Positions 5,265 through 5,286 of a stretch of DNA of 5,286 bases are shown piece after piece. The notes beneath the pieces were generated by a model. The model did no database searches and was not told the DNA's origin. It saw only the letters and a program-made list of their open reading frames with translations. The stretch's first letter is position 1. Every line of letters starts with the position of its first letter. Both the position numbers and the translations under genes were made by a program. The stretch lies in assembly GCA_021835265.1 (NCBI GenBank), contig JAKBQK010000444.1:1-5286 (forward strand), written 5' to 3'. Origin of the DNA: Thermoplasmata archaeon (GTDB lineage Archaea; Thermoplasmatota; Thermoplasmata; Thermoplasmatales; Thermoplasmataceae).

Positions 5265-5286
5265 TTTGTGTTTAAGGCATTTCAAC
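5265..5286 (+). other. CRISPR spacer 2, cut by the window edge
   Basis: The first 22 nt of the next spacer. Its length and the following repeat are outside the window. Source not recognised. Confidence 0.85.

Larger units (their letters stand above)
5166..5286 (+). CRISPR. Type I-C CRISPR array, leader end, continues beyond the window
   Basis: Two identical 32-nt repeats (5166-5197 and 5233-5264) enclose a complete 35-nt spacer (5198-5232). A second spacer begins at 5265 and runs off the right edge after 22 nt. The repeat starts GTCACACCCTTTACGGG and ends TGGATTGAAAC, the family pattern used by Cas5c systems. The CACACCC and GGGTGTG arms pair in a 7-bp stem with a TTTAC loop. Direction follows from the ATTGAAAC 3' end, the leader and the adjacent cas genes, so the spacer at 5198 should be the most recently acquired. 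The repeats are exact, as expected at the leader end. Confidence 0.98.

Noticed and set aside
1..5286. A previously undescribed defence system or a new accessory gene in the operon
   Set aside because: Every long frame is a recognised type I-C component in canonical order, intergenic gaps are at most 15 nt up to the leader, and no extra gene, transposon or fusion is present. Any novelty would be in regulatory detail or outside the window.

Overview
This window is the downstream part of a type I-C (Dvulg subtype) CRISPR-Cas locus, all on the + strand. It runs in the canonical order cas5c (3' end only) - cas8c (with an internal cas11c) - cas7c - cas4 - cas1 - cas2 - leader - CRISPR array (first two repeats). 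The helicase-nuclease gene cas3, normally first in this operon, is not present and would be expected just upstream. The array continues past the right edge.

The DNA is clearly AT-rich, with purine-rich Shine-Dalgarno sequences (GGAGGAG, AAGGAG, GAGGT). Together with a Bacillus-like I-C repeat, this suggests a low-GC bacterium, most likely a Bacillota/Clostridia-type organism. That is an inference: I-C loci move horizontally and no housekeeping gene is present to confirm it.

Layout: 2-2948 encodes the interference (Cascade/I-C) subunits. Cas5c processes crRNA and caps its 5' handle. Cas8c is the large subunit that recognises the PAM. Cas7c forms the backbone along the spacer. Cas11c, the small subunit, is predicted from an in-frame start inside the 3' end of cas8c, preceded by a near-perfect ribosome binding site. 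Positions 2961-4995 encode the adaptation module: Cas4 nuclease, Cas1 integrase and Cas2. Genes overlap or are separated by at most 15 nt, so they look like one transcription unit with translational coupling (ATGA overlaps at cas5/cas8c and cas8c/cas7c). Positions 4996-5165 are the array leader, with a good sigma70-type promoter (TTGACA-16 nt-TATAGA) and several inverted repeats. From 5166 there are two identical 32-nt repeats around a 35-nt spacer.

I find no new multi-gene system here; the architecture is textbook I-C. The points worth a second look are smaller: the internal Cas11c start, a hairpin/operator-like palindrome on the leader promoter, interleaved inverted repeats in the leader, the GTG start of cas1, and cas4 starting without a visible ribosome binding site in the same frame as cas7c.
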